A DNA stretch of 64,000 bases from Dinoroseobacter sp965279125 (GTDB taxonomy: Bacteria > Pseudomonadota > Alphaproteobacteria > Rhodobacterales > Rhodobacteraceae): the NCBI GenBank assembly GCA_965279125.1, contig CBDIHL010000043.1:186001-250000 (forward strand), read 5' to 3'. The notes under the pieces were generated by a model. It ran no database searches and was not told the origin of the DNA. It saw only the letters and a list, made by a program, of their open reading frames with translations. Shown here piece after piece: positions 40,348 to 49,703 of this stretch. Position numbers and translations under genes: made by a program. Every line of letters begins with the position of its first letter. Positions within the stretch are counted from its first letter, which is position 1.

Positions 40348-42546
40348 ATGACTGATTTCACACTCGAAAAACACGCCGATGGCGCCGCCATCATCACCTG
40401 GGACTGCCCCGACCGCCCCATGAACGTGCTGACGCGCGAGGCGTTTTCGCTCGTCGAGGACATGCTCGACGATTGCCTCGCCGATGACGCGGTCAAAGGC
40501 ATCGTCATCACCTCCGGCAAGCCCGATTTCGCGGCTGGCATGGACCTCAACGTCCTCGCTGCCGTCGCTGCCGAAGGCGGCGAGCACCCCGAGCAGGCCA
40601 CGTTTGACTTCATCATGAACGGCCACCGCATCCTGCGTAAGATCGAGCGTGCCGGGATGGACCCAAAGACCCTCAAAGGCGGCAAGCCGATTGCCTGCGC
40701 CATGCCCGGCACCGGTCTTGGCATCGGGTTCGAGATCCCGCTGGCCACGCACCGCATCTTTGCGGCCAACAACCCCAAGGCCAAGATCGGCCTGCCTGAA
40801 ATCCTCGTCGGTATCTTCCCCGGCGCGGGTGGCACGACACGCCTCGTGCGCAAGATGGGCGCAATGGCCGCCAGCCCCTACCTGCTGGAAGGCAAGACCC
40901 TCGCGCCTGAGAAAGCCAAAGCCGCGGGCCTGATCGACGAGGTTGCCGAAGACCCCCTGGCCGCCGCGCGCGCTTGGGTGTTGCAGGCGACTGATGCGGA
41001 TATCGTCAAGCCGTGGGACCAGAAGGGCTACAAAATGCCCGGCGGCGCGCCCTACCACCCCGCTGGCTTCATGACCTATGTGGGCGCATCGGCAATGGTC
41101 CACGCCAACACATGGGGCGTCTATCCGGCGGCCAAGGCGTTGCTGAGTGCAGCTTACGAAGGTGCGCTCGTGCCCTTCGACACGGCCCTCAAGATCGAGG
41201 CACGGCACTTCACCTCTGTCCTCATCAACCCCTCGTCCAGCGCCATGATCCGGTCGCTGTTCATCAACAAGGGCGCCTTGGAAAAAGGCGCCGTCCGCCC
41301 CGCAGATGTCCCCAGCCAAGCCGTCAAGAAAGTCGGCATCCTCGGGGCTGGCATGATGGGCGCGGGCATTGCTTACGTGTCGGCCAAGGCGGGCATCGAG
41401 GTTGTGCTGCTCGACCAGAAGCAGGAGGCCGCGGATAAAGGCAAAGCCTATTCCGAGGCGCTGCTGGACAAAGCGATCAGCCGCCGCCGCTCGACGCCTG
41501 AGAAGAAAGAGGCGCTGCTTTCGCTGATCGAGGCCACCACTGACTATCAGGCGCTCAAAGACTGCGACCTGATCGTGGAGGCTGTCTTCGAGGACCCCAC
41601 CATCAAGGCCACCGTCACCAAGGCGGTCGAGGCGGTCGTCTCCGAGGACTGCATCTTCGCCACCAACACCTCCACCCTGCCGATCAGCGAGCTTGCCAAG
41701 GCCAGCGCGCGGCCTGAGCAATTCATCGGCATCCACTTCTTCAGCCCCGTGGACAAGATGCTGCTGGTCGAGATCATCAAGGGCAAGCAAACCGGGGATC
41801 GGGCGACGGCCAAAGCGCTCGACTTCGTGCGCCAGATCCGCAAGACGCCGATCGTGGTTAATGATGCGCGCTTCTTCTACGCCAACCGCTGCATCATCCC
41901 CTATATCAACGAGGGGATCCGCATGGTCGCCGAGGGTGTGTCGCCGTCGCTGATCGAGAATGCGGCCAAGCTGGTCGGTATGCCGCTGGGGCCGTTGCAG
42001 CTGGTGGACGAGACCTCGATTGATCTGGGCGTCAAGATCGCCAAGGCCACCAAAGCCGCGATGGGCGATGCCTATCCGGACGGGGCGGTGGACGAGGTGA
42101 TCTTCTGGATGGCCGACGAGAACCGTCTGGGCAAAAAGGTCGGCGCCGGGTTCTACGAGTATGACGAGAAGGGAAAACGCCAAGGCCTCTGGTCCGGCCT
42201 CGCAGCGCAATACCCCGTCGCAGACGAGCAGCCCGAGTTGATCGAGGTGCAACATCGCCTGCTGTTTGCCCAAGTCCTAGAGGCCGTGCGCGCGCTCGAA
42301 GACGGTGTTCTCATGGACATCCGCGAAGGCGATGTGGGGGCCATCCTCGGCTGGGGGTTTGCGCCATGGAGCGGGGGTCCGCTGAGCTGGCTCGACATGC
42401 TCGGCACGCCTTACGCCGCCGAGCGCTGCGATGCGCTGACCGAAGCCTATGGCGACCGCTTCGCTTGCCCAGACCTCCTGCGCGAAATGGCGGGCAAGTC
42501 GCAACGGTTCTACAAACGCTTCGCGCCGGAGGCGAAGGCGGCGTAA
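40348..42546 (+). CDS. fadJ: Fatty acid oxidation complex alpha subunit
   Basis: A 732-aa bifunctional enzyme. N-terminal enoyl-CoA hydratase/isomerase domain (about 1-190) with GKPDFAAGMDLN (oxyanion hole), GTGLGIGFEIPLATH and GLPEILVGIFPGAGGT. C-terminal 3-hydroxyacyl-CoA dehydrogenase with NAD loop KVGILGAGMMGAGIAYVSAKAG (about 325), catalytic FIGIHFFSPVDKMLLVEIIKG and the C-terminal 3HCDH repeat. It hydrates and then oxidises acyl-CoA intermediates in the cytoplasm. It ends the operon and is followed by a bidirectional terminator. Confidence 0.95.
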   Translation: MTDFTLEKHADGAAIITWDCPDRPMNVLTREAFSLVEDMLDDCLADDAVKGIVITSGKPDFAAGMDLNVLAAVAAEGGEHPEQATFDFIMNGHRILRKIERAGMDPKTLKGGKPIACAMPGTGLGIGFEIPLATHRIFAANNPKAKIGLPEILVGIFPGAGGTTRLVRKMGAMAASPYLLEGKTLAPEKAKAAGLIDEVAEDPLAAARAWVLQATDADIVKPWDQKGYKMPGGAPYHPAGFMTYVGASAMVHANTWGVYPAAKALLSAAYEGALVPFDTALKIEARHFTSVLINPSSSAMIRSLFINKGALEKGAVRPADVPSQAVKKVGILGAGMMGAGIAYVSAKAGIEVVLLDQKQEAADKGKAYSEALLDKAISRRRSTPEKKEALLSLIEATTDYQALKDCDLIVEAVFEDPTIKATVTKAVEAVVSEDCIFATNTSTLPISELAKASARPEQFIGIHFFSPVDKMLLVEIIKGKQTGDRATAKALDFVRQIRKTPIVVNDARFFYANRCIIPYINEGIRMVAEGVSPSLIENAAKLVGMPLGPLQLVDETSIDLGVKIAKATKAAMGDAYPDGAVDEVIFWMADENRLGKKVGAGFYEYDEKGKRQGLWSGLAAQYPVADEQPELIEVQHRLLFAQVLEAVRALEDGVLMDIREGDVGAILGWGFAPWSGGPLSWLDMLGTPYAAERCDALTEAYGDRFACPDLLREMAGKSQRFYKRFAPEAKAA

Positions 42547-42568
42547 TCGAGGCGCATTGGTACATATG

Positions 42569-42598
42569 AAAAAGGCCCCCGCTTTGGGGGCCTTTTTT
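42569..42598. terminator. Bidirectional rho-independent terminator
   Basis: Arms AAAAAGGCCCCC and GGGGGCCTTTTTT (42569-42580, 42586-42598) with a short loop. It ends the FadJ operon on the plus strand and the SHOCT gene on the minus strand, with a poly-T on each side. Confidence 0.92.
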
Positions 42599-42618
42599 GT
42601 ATCCGCTGAGCGAGGCCG

Positions 42619-43431
42619 TTAGATCCGCTCGAGCAACTCGACTTTCTTGGCCGCAAACTCGTCCTCGGACAGCGCCCCCGCATCGCGCAGCTTGGCCAGC
42701 CGTTCGATCGTGGCGATGATGTCATCGATGCCGCTTGGCGCGGTGCCAGATTGGGCCTCAGTCTGGGCAGTTGGCTGGGCAGCTGGCTGGACCGGCACAA
42801 TCGGCTCAGGCACCTGCTCCACCTGTGGCGCGGGCGCAGTCTGCTGGACAGGTTGCGGCGCAGCGCCGGCCGCATCGACACGTGGGAACGACGACAGCGC
42901 GTATTGGCCGAACTGGCTGGACACCGACACGCCCATGAACGGATCGCCCGGACCCGATTGTTGCTGGCTGAACCCACCGATCTGGTGATCGCCGGTATCC
43001 AGCACAACAACCGGGCGGCCATCGCCAAAGTCAAAGGCCAAGCGCCGGGCTTGCGGGAAATACGCGTAGCGCGCCTGGTTCTGACCACCGGTGGAGGCGG
43101 GCTGGCCCAACTCGGCTGGCCATCCAGACGACCCGCCCATCGGCGCCTTCGGCTGCTCAAAGAACAAAGCGCCCGCCATGGCGTTCGACAACTCGCCGCA
43201 CAGGTTCGAGACGGTGTTCTGTAGCCCCATGTTGAACATATCGCCCACCATGGTCATGCCGCCCGACATCCACTGGCCATTGCCGCCCAACTCGGGAATG
43301 TTGAACTGCGCCATGCCCCCGCCGCCATTGGCAACGGCACGGGCCATCGCCTCGACAGCGTCATGGGAGAGGCCGTAGCGCCGCGCAATATCATCGATTG
43401 CGGCGCGCCCGGCGGCGGTCAGGTTAGACAT
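42619..43431 (-). CDS. SHOCT domain-containing protein
   Basis: A 270-aa soluble protein. The N-terminus is a short helical region (LTAAGRAAIDDIARRYGLS) with Gly-rich GGGGMAQFNI. The middle has Trp/Gly-rich repeats (QWMSGGMTMVGDMFN) and a compact beta part, followed by a Pro/Gln/Thr linker (about 195-240). The C-terminus is a SHOCT module (IERLAKLRDAGALSEDEFAAKKVELL), a short helical oligomerisation element. Function unknown. The low-complexity linker suggests two mobile domains. Confidence 0.8.
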   Translation of the reverse strand: MSNLTAAGRAAIDDIARRYGLSHDAVEAMARAVANGGGGMAQFNIPELGGNGQWMSGGMTMVGDMFNMGLQNTVSNLCGELSNAMAGALFFEQPKAPMGGSSGWPAELGQPASTGGQNQARYAYFPQARRLAFDFGDGRPVVVLDTGDHQIGGFSQQQSGPGDPFMGVSVSSQFGQYALSSFPRVDAAGAAPQPVQQTAPAPQVEQVPEPIVPVQPAAQPTAQTEAQSGTAPSGIDDIIATIERLAKLRDAGALSEDEFAAKKVELLERI

Positions 43432-43628
43432 CGGAAAAATCCAGTTCGGGTATAGGGGAGCAGATCTGCTATTGCGCCTCCATCTGCTTGCACATCAGAC
43501 GAGTCAACTGCCCAAGGTGCCGCGCGTCCGGAAAGGCGCGCGCGCGTGTCTTATCAGGGCAAGGACCGCATATCCGCTGTGCATACGCCCAAAAACGCGC
43601 CGACCTCTCGGGTATGCCAGCCCTGATC

Positions 43629-44525
43629 CTAAGCCCCGGACCGTTCGCTGCGCAGCACGATCACCGTCCCGGCCCCGATGATCAGCGCCAGCCCCGCAAA
43701 GCCCAGCACGCCCGGCAAGTCGCCCCACAGCACATAGCCCCAGAACACCGCGAACAGCAGGAACAGGTATTCGAACACCGCGACATAGCTCGGCTCGGCA
43801 ATCTGGTAGCTGCGCACGATGCAGGCCACCGCCACAAGCGAGCCCACGGCCTGCATCAACGTCACCCACAAGAACTGCGCGGTCAGCGGTTGCCAGCCCA
43901 TCGACATGAAGCCTTCGCCGTTCACAGCCAGGCTCGTGACGGCCAAACCGACCACACCGACCACTCCCATGGTCGCGAACATATTGACCAACAGCGCCGT
44001 TGTCGTTTCCTCCGCGCAATACCGCCGGGTCATGACCGCGCCTGCGGCATAGAACGCCCCGGCAATCACCGGCATGAAGACCTCAAGGCCCACGCCGTCG
44101 CCGGGCCGCAGGATCATCAGAACACCGATGAAACCGACGCCCACAGCGGCAATGCGAAACACCCCGACGCGCAGGCGGAACACCAGGACGGTGATCACCA
44201 GAACCCAGATCGGCGAGGTGAACAGCCCGGCACCTGCAAGCGCTGCGGGCATCACGCCAAGGGCCCCGAAATAGAGGTACATCGAAACCGCGATAAGGCA
44301 GGACCGCACCGTCACCGGCAATATCCGCTTGGGACGCCAATCCAGTTTCCACAGCGCCAGGATCGGGATCAGGATCACCGCCACCATAAGCGCGCGGATC
44401 AGGTGGAACTGCCAAAGCCCTGCATCCTCGGCCAGCACGCGCACGAAATTGTCGATATAGCCGATGACCACCATGGCAATGGTGATCAGGCCCAGGGCGG
44501 TGAGGATGGGGTTTTTCGCGGTCAT
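43629..44525 (-). CDS. DMT superfamily (EamA) transporter
   Basis: A 298-aa protein with about ten hydrophobic segments in two EamA repeats. Examples: LTALGLITIAMVVIGYIDNFVRV, LFTSPIWVLVITVLVFRLRVG, and second-half EPSYVAVFEYLFLLFAVFWGYVLWGDLPG with terminal GLALIIGAGTVIV. Members export amino acids, metabolites or drugs. Start MTAKNPILTA at 44525 has GAGGGG upstream; the longer frame starts within the opposite promoter region. Divergent from the gene at 44653. Confidence 0.9.
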   Translation of the reverse strand: MTAKNPILTALGLITIAMVVIGYIDNFVRVLAEDAGLWQFHLIRALMVAVILIPILALWKLDWRPKRILPVTVRSCLIAVSMYLYFGALGVMPAALAGAGLFTSPIWVLVITVLVFRLRVGVFRIAAVGVGFIGVLMILRPGDGVGLEVFMPVIAGAFYAAGAVMTRRYCAEETTTALLVNMFATMGVVGVVGLAVTSLAVNGEGFMSMGWQPLTAQFLWVTLMQAVGSLVAVACIVRSYQIAEPSYVAVFEYLFLLFAVFWGYVLWGDLPGVLGFAGLALIIGAGTVIVLRSERSGA

Positions 44526-44652
44526 AAACCCCTCTACGCCCAGATTGGCTGCCCCGACAAGCCTTGTGCGCAAGACCCCAGTTGATCGCGCCCCCCTCCC
44601 TGGCGTAGCTTAGCCCAACAAAAAGACCCGAGCAGAAAAGACGTGTCCAAAC

Positions 44653-45672
44653 GTGACCGCGCTGAACGCCTATATCAGACTGGAAAGCACCGGGCTTTGG
44701 CGCGCGGGCCCCGGCGTGCAACGGCGCGATGTCTACGTGTTTCTGGGCGATGCCTCGCTTGTTGTGGCCGACAAGTCAGAGACCGCGCTCAGCCATTGGT
44801 CCCTGCCCGCGATCGAGCGTCAGAACCCCGGCGCGCGCCCTGCCCTCTTCACCCCCGGTCCGGATGCAGGCGAGACGCTTGAGATCGACGATGACGACAT
44901 GATCGCCGCGATCGAGCAGGTCCGCAGCGCCGTCCATGCCAAGGACCCCAAACCCGGACGCCTGCGCCTGTGGGCGGGTCTGACGATGGGGGCGGCCTTT
45001 CTGGGGCTCGCTGTGTTCTGGCTGCCGGGCGCCGTCGTCACCCATGCCGAGCGCGTGGTCCCGCAGCCCAAACGCGTGGAGCTGGGTTTGCGCGCCTTGG
45101 GCTTTGTCGAGCAGCTGTCCGGCACCGCCTGCCGCGAGCGCGCGGGCGTGGCCGAGCTGCGCCGACTTGCACGCCGGGTAGCCCCCGCAACGCCGCCGCG
45201 CCTGGTCGTGCTGGATCGCTGGAGCAGCGCGAGCGGACATCTGCTGGGCGGGATCATCCTGCTCGACCGGATGCTGATCGACGCCTATGACACGCCCGAG
45301 GTTCTGGCCGGGTATGTCGTGGCAGAACGCGCGCGCGCGGCAGAGGCCGCACCGCTGTCAGAGCTGTTGCGCGATGCTGGCACCTTCGACACCCTGCGGT
45401 TCCTCGCCACCGGCGAGATGAGCGATGCCGCCCTCAGACGCCATGCCGAGCGGATGATCTCGCGCGCACCGCTTCAGCCCTCCGCCGCCACGCTGATCGC
45501 CAGCTTCGACACAGCCCGCATTCCAACGACGCCCTATGCACAGACGCTGATGGGCACTCCCGACATTCAGGCGGCGCTGATTTCAGGGGATCCCTATGTA
45601 CCGGGGGCCTCGCCCAGCGTACTGCCGGACAATTCCTGGGTCACATTGCAGTCGGTCTGCGAAGACCTCTAG
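44653..45672 (+). CDS. Membrane protein with a degenerate M48-like domain
   Basis: A 339-aa protein that starts with GTG (44653). It has a cytoplasmic N-terminal part, one transmembrane segment (about 105-128, LRLWAGLTMGAAFLGLAVFWLP) and a C-terminal domain. The block GGIILLDRMLIDAYDTPEVLAGYVVAERARAAE aligns by eye with M48 peptidases (G.IFV...L...-E-L..VLAHE..H), but the zinc motif HExxH is replaced by VAERARA, so it is probably a non-catalytic relative. Function unknown. It shares a CTAG stop with the convergent SPOR gene. Confidence 0.6.
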   Translation: MTALNAYIRLESTGLWRAGPGVQRRDVYVFLGDASLVVADKSETALSHWSLPAIERQNPGARPALFTPGPDAGETLEIDDDDMIAAIEQVRSAVHAKDPKPGRLRLWAGLTMGAAFLGLAVFWLPGAVVTHAERVVPQPKRVELGLRALGFVEQLSGTACRERAGVAELRRLARRVAPATPPRLVVLDRWSSASGHLLGGIILLDRMLIDAYDTPEVLAGYVVAERARAAEAAPLSELLRDAGTFDTLRFLATGEMSDAALRRHAERMISRAPLQPSAATLIASFDTARIPTTPYAQTLMGTPDIQAALISGDPYVPGASPSVLPDNSWVTLQSVCEDL

Positions 45673-46799
45673 CGGCGGGTGATCGCGTCGTGGAAGCCCG
45701 CTTGGCGCGCTTTGTGCAGCGCGTTGCCGAGGCTTTGTGCGCTGGAATACGGGCCTGCCAGAACAACCTGATACTCTTGACCCCGGCTGGTGATGACACT
45801 GCGCGCGGCGGGCAGGCCCAGCTGCTGCAAAGCGCGGATGGCACGCTGCGCGTTGTTCATCTCGCGGTAAGTGCCGACCTGCACGAAGCGGTGGCCCACA
45901 CCAACCGAAACCGAAACGCGGCCTTGCGGCGCGGGTGCTGCCGCAGCGCGCGTCGCAGCGGGTGCGTTGCGGGTCGACACGGTGGTGGCCGTGCGGTTCA
46001 CATGGGGTGCCGTGGCCACTTGGGTTGCGGCGCGGTTGCCCCGGTTCGGGTTCAGCCGCCCGTCATCCCAGGCCACGCGGTAGCCCGCAGGGGTGCGCGG
46101 CTGGGCATTCACCGCCTCAAACGGGGGTCGGCCCAAGGTCGCCGCAATCACGCCGCCGGTCGTCGCGGTCGGGCGCGCCCCGTTCGGGCGATGCACATCC
46201 ATGGGATGCACCGGCTGTGGGCCGCAGCGCACCGGGCCGTGCTGGCCGTGGTTGATATACTGACGGCTGAGCGCCGAGGCACCGGTGCACGAGCTGGCTT
46301 GCTGATGCTGGGTCGAAGCGCGCGGCGTTGTCCTCGTCGTGGTCAAGGGCACGCGGTTGGTGGCCACGGTCGTCGTCGTTGTGCGCGTGCTCCGTGTGCT
46401 GCCGATCAACAGGTTCGTTGTCGTCGGCGTGGTCACCGCAATCGTGGTCGGCAAGCGGGTCTGGCTGCTGCGCAAAATGGTGCGCGCCGGGGCTGCGGGT
46501 GCGGGTGCTGCCGCCGAAGCCGCGGTGCGCACGCCTTGCGTGGTGGCTTGCGGAGCGCGGGCCACGGCACTGGGGCGCGCGTTGCAGATATGGCTGCGGG
46601 CCCGGTCCATGCGGGGGATCCAAGTCACATTGCCCGCAGCCCCGGCGCGCACGAACACGCAGCCCTTGCTGTCAACATATTGCGAGGCCGCATAATTCGC
46701 GGGCGGCATTTCGGCAGGGGTCACGGTGTTGGCCAGGGCCGGGCTAGCAAACAGGCCCGCGCTTAGGATGACTACTGAAACTGTCGACTTACCAAACAT
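45669..46799 (-). CDS. SPOR domain-containing exported protein
   Basis: A 376-aa protein with a signal peptide (cleavage near ALA/NTVT, residue 24). The middle (about 95-290) is low-complexity, Thr/Ala/Arg/Pro-rich (for example RSTRTTTTTVATNR), and the C-terminal SPOR domain (about 300-376) reads HRFVQVGTYREMNNAQRAIRALQQLGLPAARSVI and QVVLAGPYSSAQSLGNAL. SPOR binds denuded glycan strands at the division site, so a septal or peptidoglycan role is likely. It has a GGGGGAT ribosome site. Earlier ATGs in frame would begin in the upp gene and lack signal character. Confidence 0.85.
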   Translation of the reverse strand: MFGKSTVSVVILSAGLFASPALANTVTPAEMPPANYAASQYVDSKGCVFVRAGAAGNVTWIPRMDRARSHICNARPSAVARAPQATTQGVRTAASAAAPAPAAPARTILRSSQTRLPTTIAVTTPTTTNLLIGSTRSTRTTTTTVATNRVPLTTTRTTPRASTQHQQASSCTGASALSRQYINHGQHGPVRCGPQPVHPMDVHRPNGARPTATTGGVIAATLGRPPFEAVNAQPRTPAGYRVAWDDGRLNPNRGNRAATQVATAPHVNRTATTVSTRNAPAATRAAAAPAPQGRVSVSVGVGHRFVQVGTYREMNNAQRAIRALQQLGLPAARSVITSRGQEYQVVLAGPYSSAQSLGNALHKARQAGFHDAITRR

Positions 46800-46869
46800 G
46801 ACTATCCCCCGAGAATCGTTACCCCACAGGATGCCTTGCCGAAATCTGTCTGTAAAGGCTGTGGATACC

Positions 46870-47505
46870 TTATTTGGTGCCATAGAGGCGGTCGCCCGCA
46901 TCCCCTAGTCCTGGCACAATATATCCATGGTCATTCAGGTGACTATCCACTGATCCTGTCACAATTGGAACATCCGGGTGTGCCTCTTTCATCCGCGCCA
47001 CGCCCTCGGGCGCCGCCAAAAGGCACAAGAACCGGATATTCGTCGCCCCGGCCTCTTTCAGCTTGGTGATCGCGGCCGCACTTGAATTGCCGGTTGCCAA
47101 CATCGGGTCGACCGCGATGACCAGCCGCTGATCCAGTGCGTCGGGCACTTTGAAGTAATACTCCACCGGTTGCAGGGTCTCAGGATCGCGGTAGAGGCCC
47201 ACGAAGCCGACCCGCGCGCTCGGGATCAACTCCATCACCCCGTCCAGCAACCCGTTGCCCGCCCGCAGGATCGAGATCAGCGCCATCTTCTTGCCGTCGA
47301 GCTTGGGGGCGGTCGTCATCTGCACGGGTGTTTCGATCTCGACCTGCTTCATCGCCAACTCGCGCGTGACCTCATAGGCCAGCAGCGCTGCGATCTCTTT
47401 CAGCAGGCGACGAAACTCGGATGTGGGCGTGGCTTTGTCGCGCATCAGGGTCAGCTTGTGCTGCACCAGCGGGTGATCGACGACGGTGCAATGGGGCATG
47501 GTCAT
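46870..47505 (-). CDS. upp: Uracil phosphoribosyltransferase
   Basis: A 211-aa enzyme that converts uracil and PRPP to UMP. Diagnostic: VVDHPLVQHKLTLMRD, AILRAG variant ISILRAGNGLLDGV, PRPP loop DPMLATGNSSAAAI, and the C-terminal uracil-binding IVPGLGDAGDRLYGT. Last gene of the minus-strand salvage operon, 3 nt after add. It recycles uracil released from the deoxyribonucleosides processed by the upstream deo genes. Confidence 0.97.
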   Translation of the reverse strand: MTMPHCTVVDHPLVQHKLTLMRDKATPTSEFRRLLKEIAALLAYEVTRELAMKQVEIETPVQMTTAPKLDGKKMALISILRAGNGLLDGVMELIPSARVGFVGLYRDPETLQPVEYYFKVPDALDQRLVIAVDPMLATGNSSAAAITKLKEAGATNIRFLCLLAAPEGVARMKEAHPDVPIVTGSVDSHLNDHGYIVPGLGDAGDRLYGTK

Positions 47506-47508
47506 GGC

Positions 47509-48495
47509 TTAGGTCTCCAGTTTCTTCAGCACCCGCGCGCGGGTCTTATCATCACAAAAGGCGGCCTCGGCAGCGGTCCGGTTTACTTCCGCAAACCGCG
47601 CCTCGTCCCAGCCGAAGGTCTCGGCCAGCATGTCATATTCATAGCTCATGGTGGTGTGGAAGAACGGCGGATCATCCGTCGAGACGGTGACTTTGACGCC
47701 CTCGCTGCGCAACCGCTCGATCGGGTGGTCGGCCCAGCGCTTGACCACGCCCAGCACCACATTTGATCCCGGACAGACCTCCAGCACGATCTCTTTCTCG
47801 GCCAGCTCTTCGACCAGCCCCATATCCTGGATCGCATGAACGCCGTGGCCAATCCGCTCGACGCCCAGATGCTCCACCGCGTCGCGCACTTCTTTTGGGC
47901 CGCCCCATTCGCCCGCATGGCTGGTCAGGCGCAAGCCCGCCTCACGCGCCATCTCGAAGGCGTATTTGAAATCGGCCTGCTCGAACTGGTTCTCGTCGCC
48001 GCCCATCCCAAAACCCACCAGCCAGTCTCCGGCTGTTTCCTGCGCGCATTTCGCGGCCAGCTTGGCGGTCTCAGGCCCTTCGTGGCGAATGCAGGTCAGC
48101 ACCCCGCGCAGGATGATGCCGTCGCTCGCTTCCGCCTCGGCGGCGGCTTCCTGCATCGCGGCCATATAGTCTTTCCACGCCTCCACATCATTGCCGCCGC
48201 AGAAATCGGGGCTGATGAAGGCCTCAGAATAGATCACACCATGGGAGGCGGATTGCTCCAGCACGGCCTTGGTCAGGCGGTAGAAATCGCGCGGGGTTTG
48301 CAGGACGGTGCACGCGGCCTCGTAGGTGCGCAGGAACGGGACGAAGCCTTCGAACTTGTAGCCGCCACGTTCGTTGAAGATGCCGGAGATATCGATGTGC
48401 TTCTCTTTGGCGAGGCTACGGATGAACGCCGGGGGCGCGGCCCCTTCGAGGTGAAGATGCAACTCTACCTTCGGAATATCTGCCGTGGCTGTCAT
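47509..48495 (-). CDS. add: Adenosine deaminase
   Basis: A 328-aa zinc enzyme that deaminates adenosine/deoxyadenosine to inosine/deoxyinosine. Zinc ligands and catalytic residues: ELHLHLEGA (HxH), GFGMGGDENQ, LTSHAGEWGGP (His and Glu), HLGVERIGHGVHAI (His), and VTVSTDDPPFF (Asp-Asp). Length and blocks match the add family rather than adenine deaminase. ATGA overlap with deoB upstream, 3 nt to upp downstream. Confidence 0.95.
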   Translation of the reverse strand: MTATADIPKVELHLHLEGAAPPAFIRSLAKEKHIDISGIFNERGGYKFEGFVPFLRTYEAACTVLQTPRDFYRLTKAVLEQSASHGVIYSEAFISPDFCGGNDVEAWKDYMAAMQEAAAEAEASDGIILRGVLTCIRHEGPETAKLAAKCAQETAGDWLVGFGMGGDENQFEQADFKYAFEMAREAGLRLTSHAGEWGGPKEVRDAVEHLGVERIGHGVHAIQDMGLVEELAEKEIVLEVCPGSNVVLGVVKRWADHPIERLRSEGVKVTVSTDDPPFFHTTMSYEYDMLAETFGWDEARFAEVNRTAAEAAFCDDKTRARVLKKLET

Positions 48496-49703
48496 AAAAA
48501 ACTGCTCCCCTGCCCTTGCGCGTCCAGCCCCAGATGGGCCGCGATGCTATGGGCAATATCGGCGAACCCCACAAGCCCGATCTCGCGCGGCCCTGCGCCA
48601 TAAGCCACCACAGGCACCCGCTCGCGGGTGTGATCGGTGCCGACCCATGTGGGATCGTTGCCATGGTCTGCGGTGAAGATCACCAGATCATCAGGGCGCA
48701 GATGGGCGAAGACCTCGGGCAAGCGGCTGTCGAACCATTCGAGTGCGCGTGCATAGCCCGACACATCGCGCTGGTGACCATAGAGCGTGTCGAACTCGAC
48801 GAAATTGGCGAAGGTCAAACTGCCCTCGGGCATATCGCGCGCCGCCTCGACCAGATGATCGAACAGCACCGCATCCTTGCCCTTGACCGCGCGGGTGATG
48901 CCTTGGCCCGAGAAGATGTCCTTGATCTTGCCGATCCCCAGAACCTCGCGCCCGGCATCCTTGGCCCAGTCGGTCAAGCAGGGCGAGGGGAGTGCAATGG
49001 CGTAGTCATGGCGGTTCGCGGTGCGCTGGAACCCGTCTTGCAGGGTGCCCACGAAAGGTCGTGCGATGACCCTGCCGACCTTCATGGCATGTAGATGCGG
49101 GGCAATGTCGGCGCAGAGTTTCAGAAGGCGCTCGAGGCCAAAGGCCTCCTCATGCGCCGCGATTTGGAACACGCTATCCGCGCTCGTATAACAGATCGGC
49201 CAGCCGGTGCGCAGGTGCTCCTCGGCAAATTTCTCGATCACCGGGATGCCGCTGGCATGGGTGTTGGCAAGCGTGCCTTCGGTGCCAGCGGCTTGCGCAA
49301 CATAGGCCATAAGATCGGGCGGAAACGCGGGCGAGGTATCGGGGAAATAGGTCCAGTCCCACGGCACCGGCACGCCCGCAATCTCCCAATGGCCCGAGGG
49401 CGTATCCTTGCCGCGCGAGACCTCCGTCGCCGCGCCCCAAAGACCCGTCGGCACCGCGTCCAACCCCGGCGCATCCGTCCCGCTCGCCGCCTTCACCGCA
49501 GCCCCCAGCCCCAACCCCGCAAGGTTCGGCATCCGCAACGGGCCTGAGCGCCCGTCCTCCGCGCGCCCTTCCGCACAGGCCTGCGCGATATGGCCCAGCG
49601 TGTTGGCCCCGGTATCCGGCACGGTCCCATTGAAGAACTGATCCGCGTCCGGCGCGCCACCGCAGCCAACCGAGTCCATGACGATCAAGAAGGCTCTGCT
49701 CAT
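48492..49703 (-). CDS. deoB: Phosphopentomutase
   Basis: A 403-aa alkaline-phosphatase-superfamily enzyme that converts (deoxy)ribose-1-phosphate to the 5-phosphate. Metal site: the N-terminal IVMDSVGCGGAPDADQF (Asp), nucleophile region GKDTPSGHWEI (Thr), NFVEFDTLYGHQRD, and C-terminal FTADHGNDPTWVGTDHTRERVPVVAYG. Same phosphatase fold as family members. It follows deoA (ATGA) and precedes add (ATGA). Confidence 0.97.
   Translation of the reverse strand: MSRAFLIVMDSVGCGGAPDADQFFNGTVPDTGANTLGHIAQACAEGRAEDGRSGPLRMPNLAGLGLGAAVKAASGTDAPGLDAVPTGLWGAATEVSRGKDTPSGHWEIAGVPVPWDWTYFPDTSPAFPPDLMAYVAQAAGTEGTLANTHASGIPVIEKFAEEHLRTGWPICYTSADSVFQIAAHEEAFGLERLLKLCADIAPHLHAMKVGRVIARPFVGTLQDGFQRTANRHDYAIALPSPCLTDWAKDAGREVLGIGKIKDIFSGQGITRAVKGKDAVLFDHLVEAARDMPEGSLTFANFVEFDTLYGHQRDVSGYARALEWFDSRLPEVFAHLRPDDLVIFTADHGNDPTWVGTDHTRERVPVVAYGAGPREIGLVGFADIAHSIAAHLGLDAQGQGSSFL

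Noticed and set aside
40126..42273. A 715-residue minus-strand frame over FadJ
   Set aside because: Shadow frame opposite a clear beta-oxidation enzyme; no motifs.
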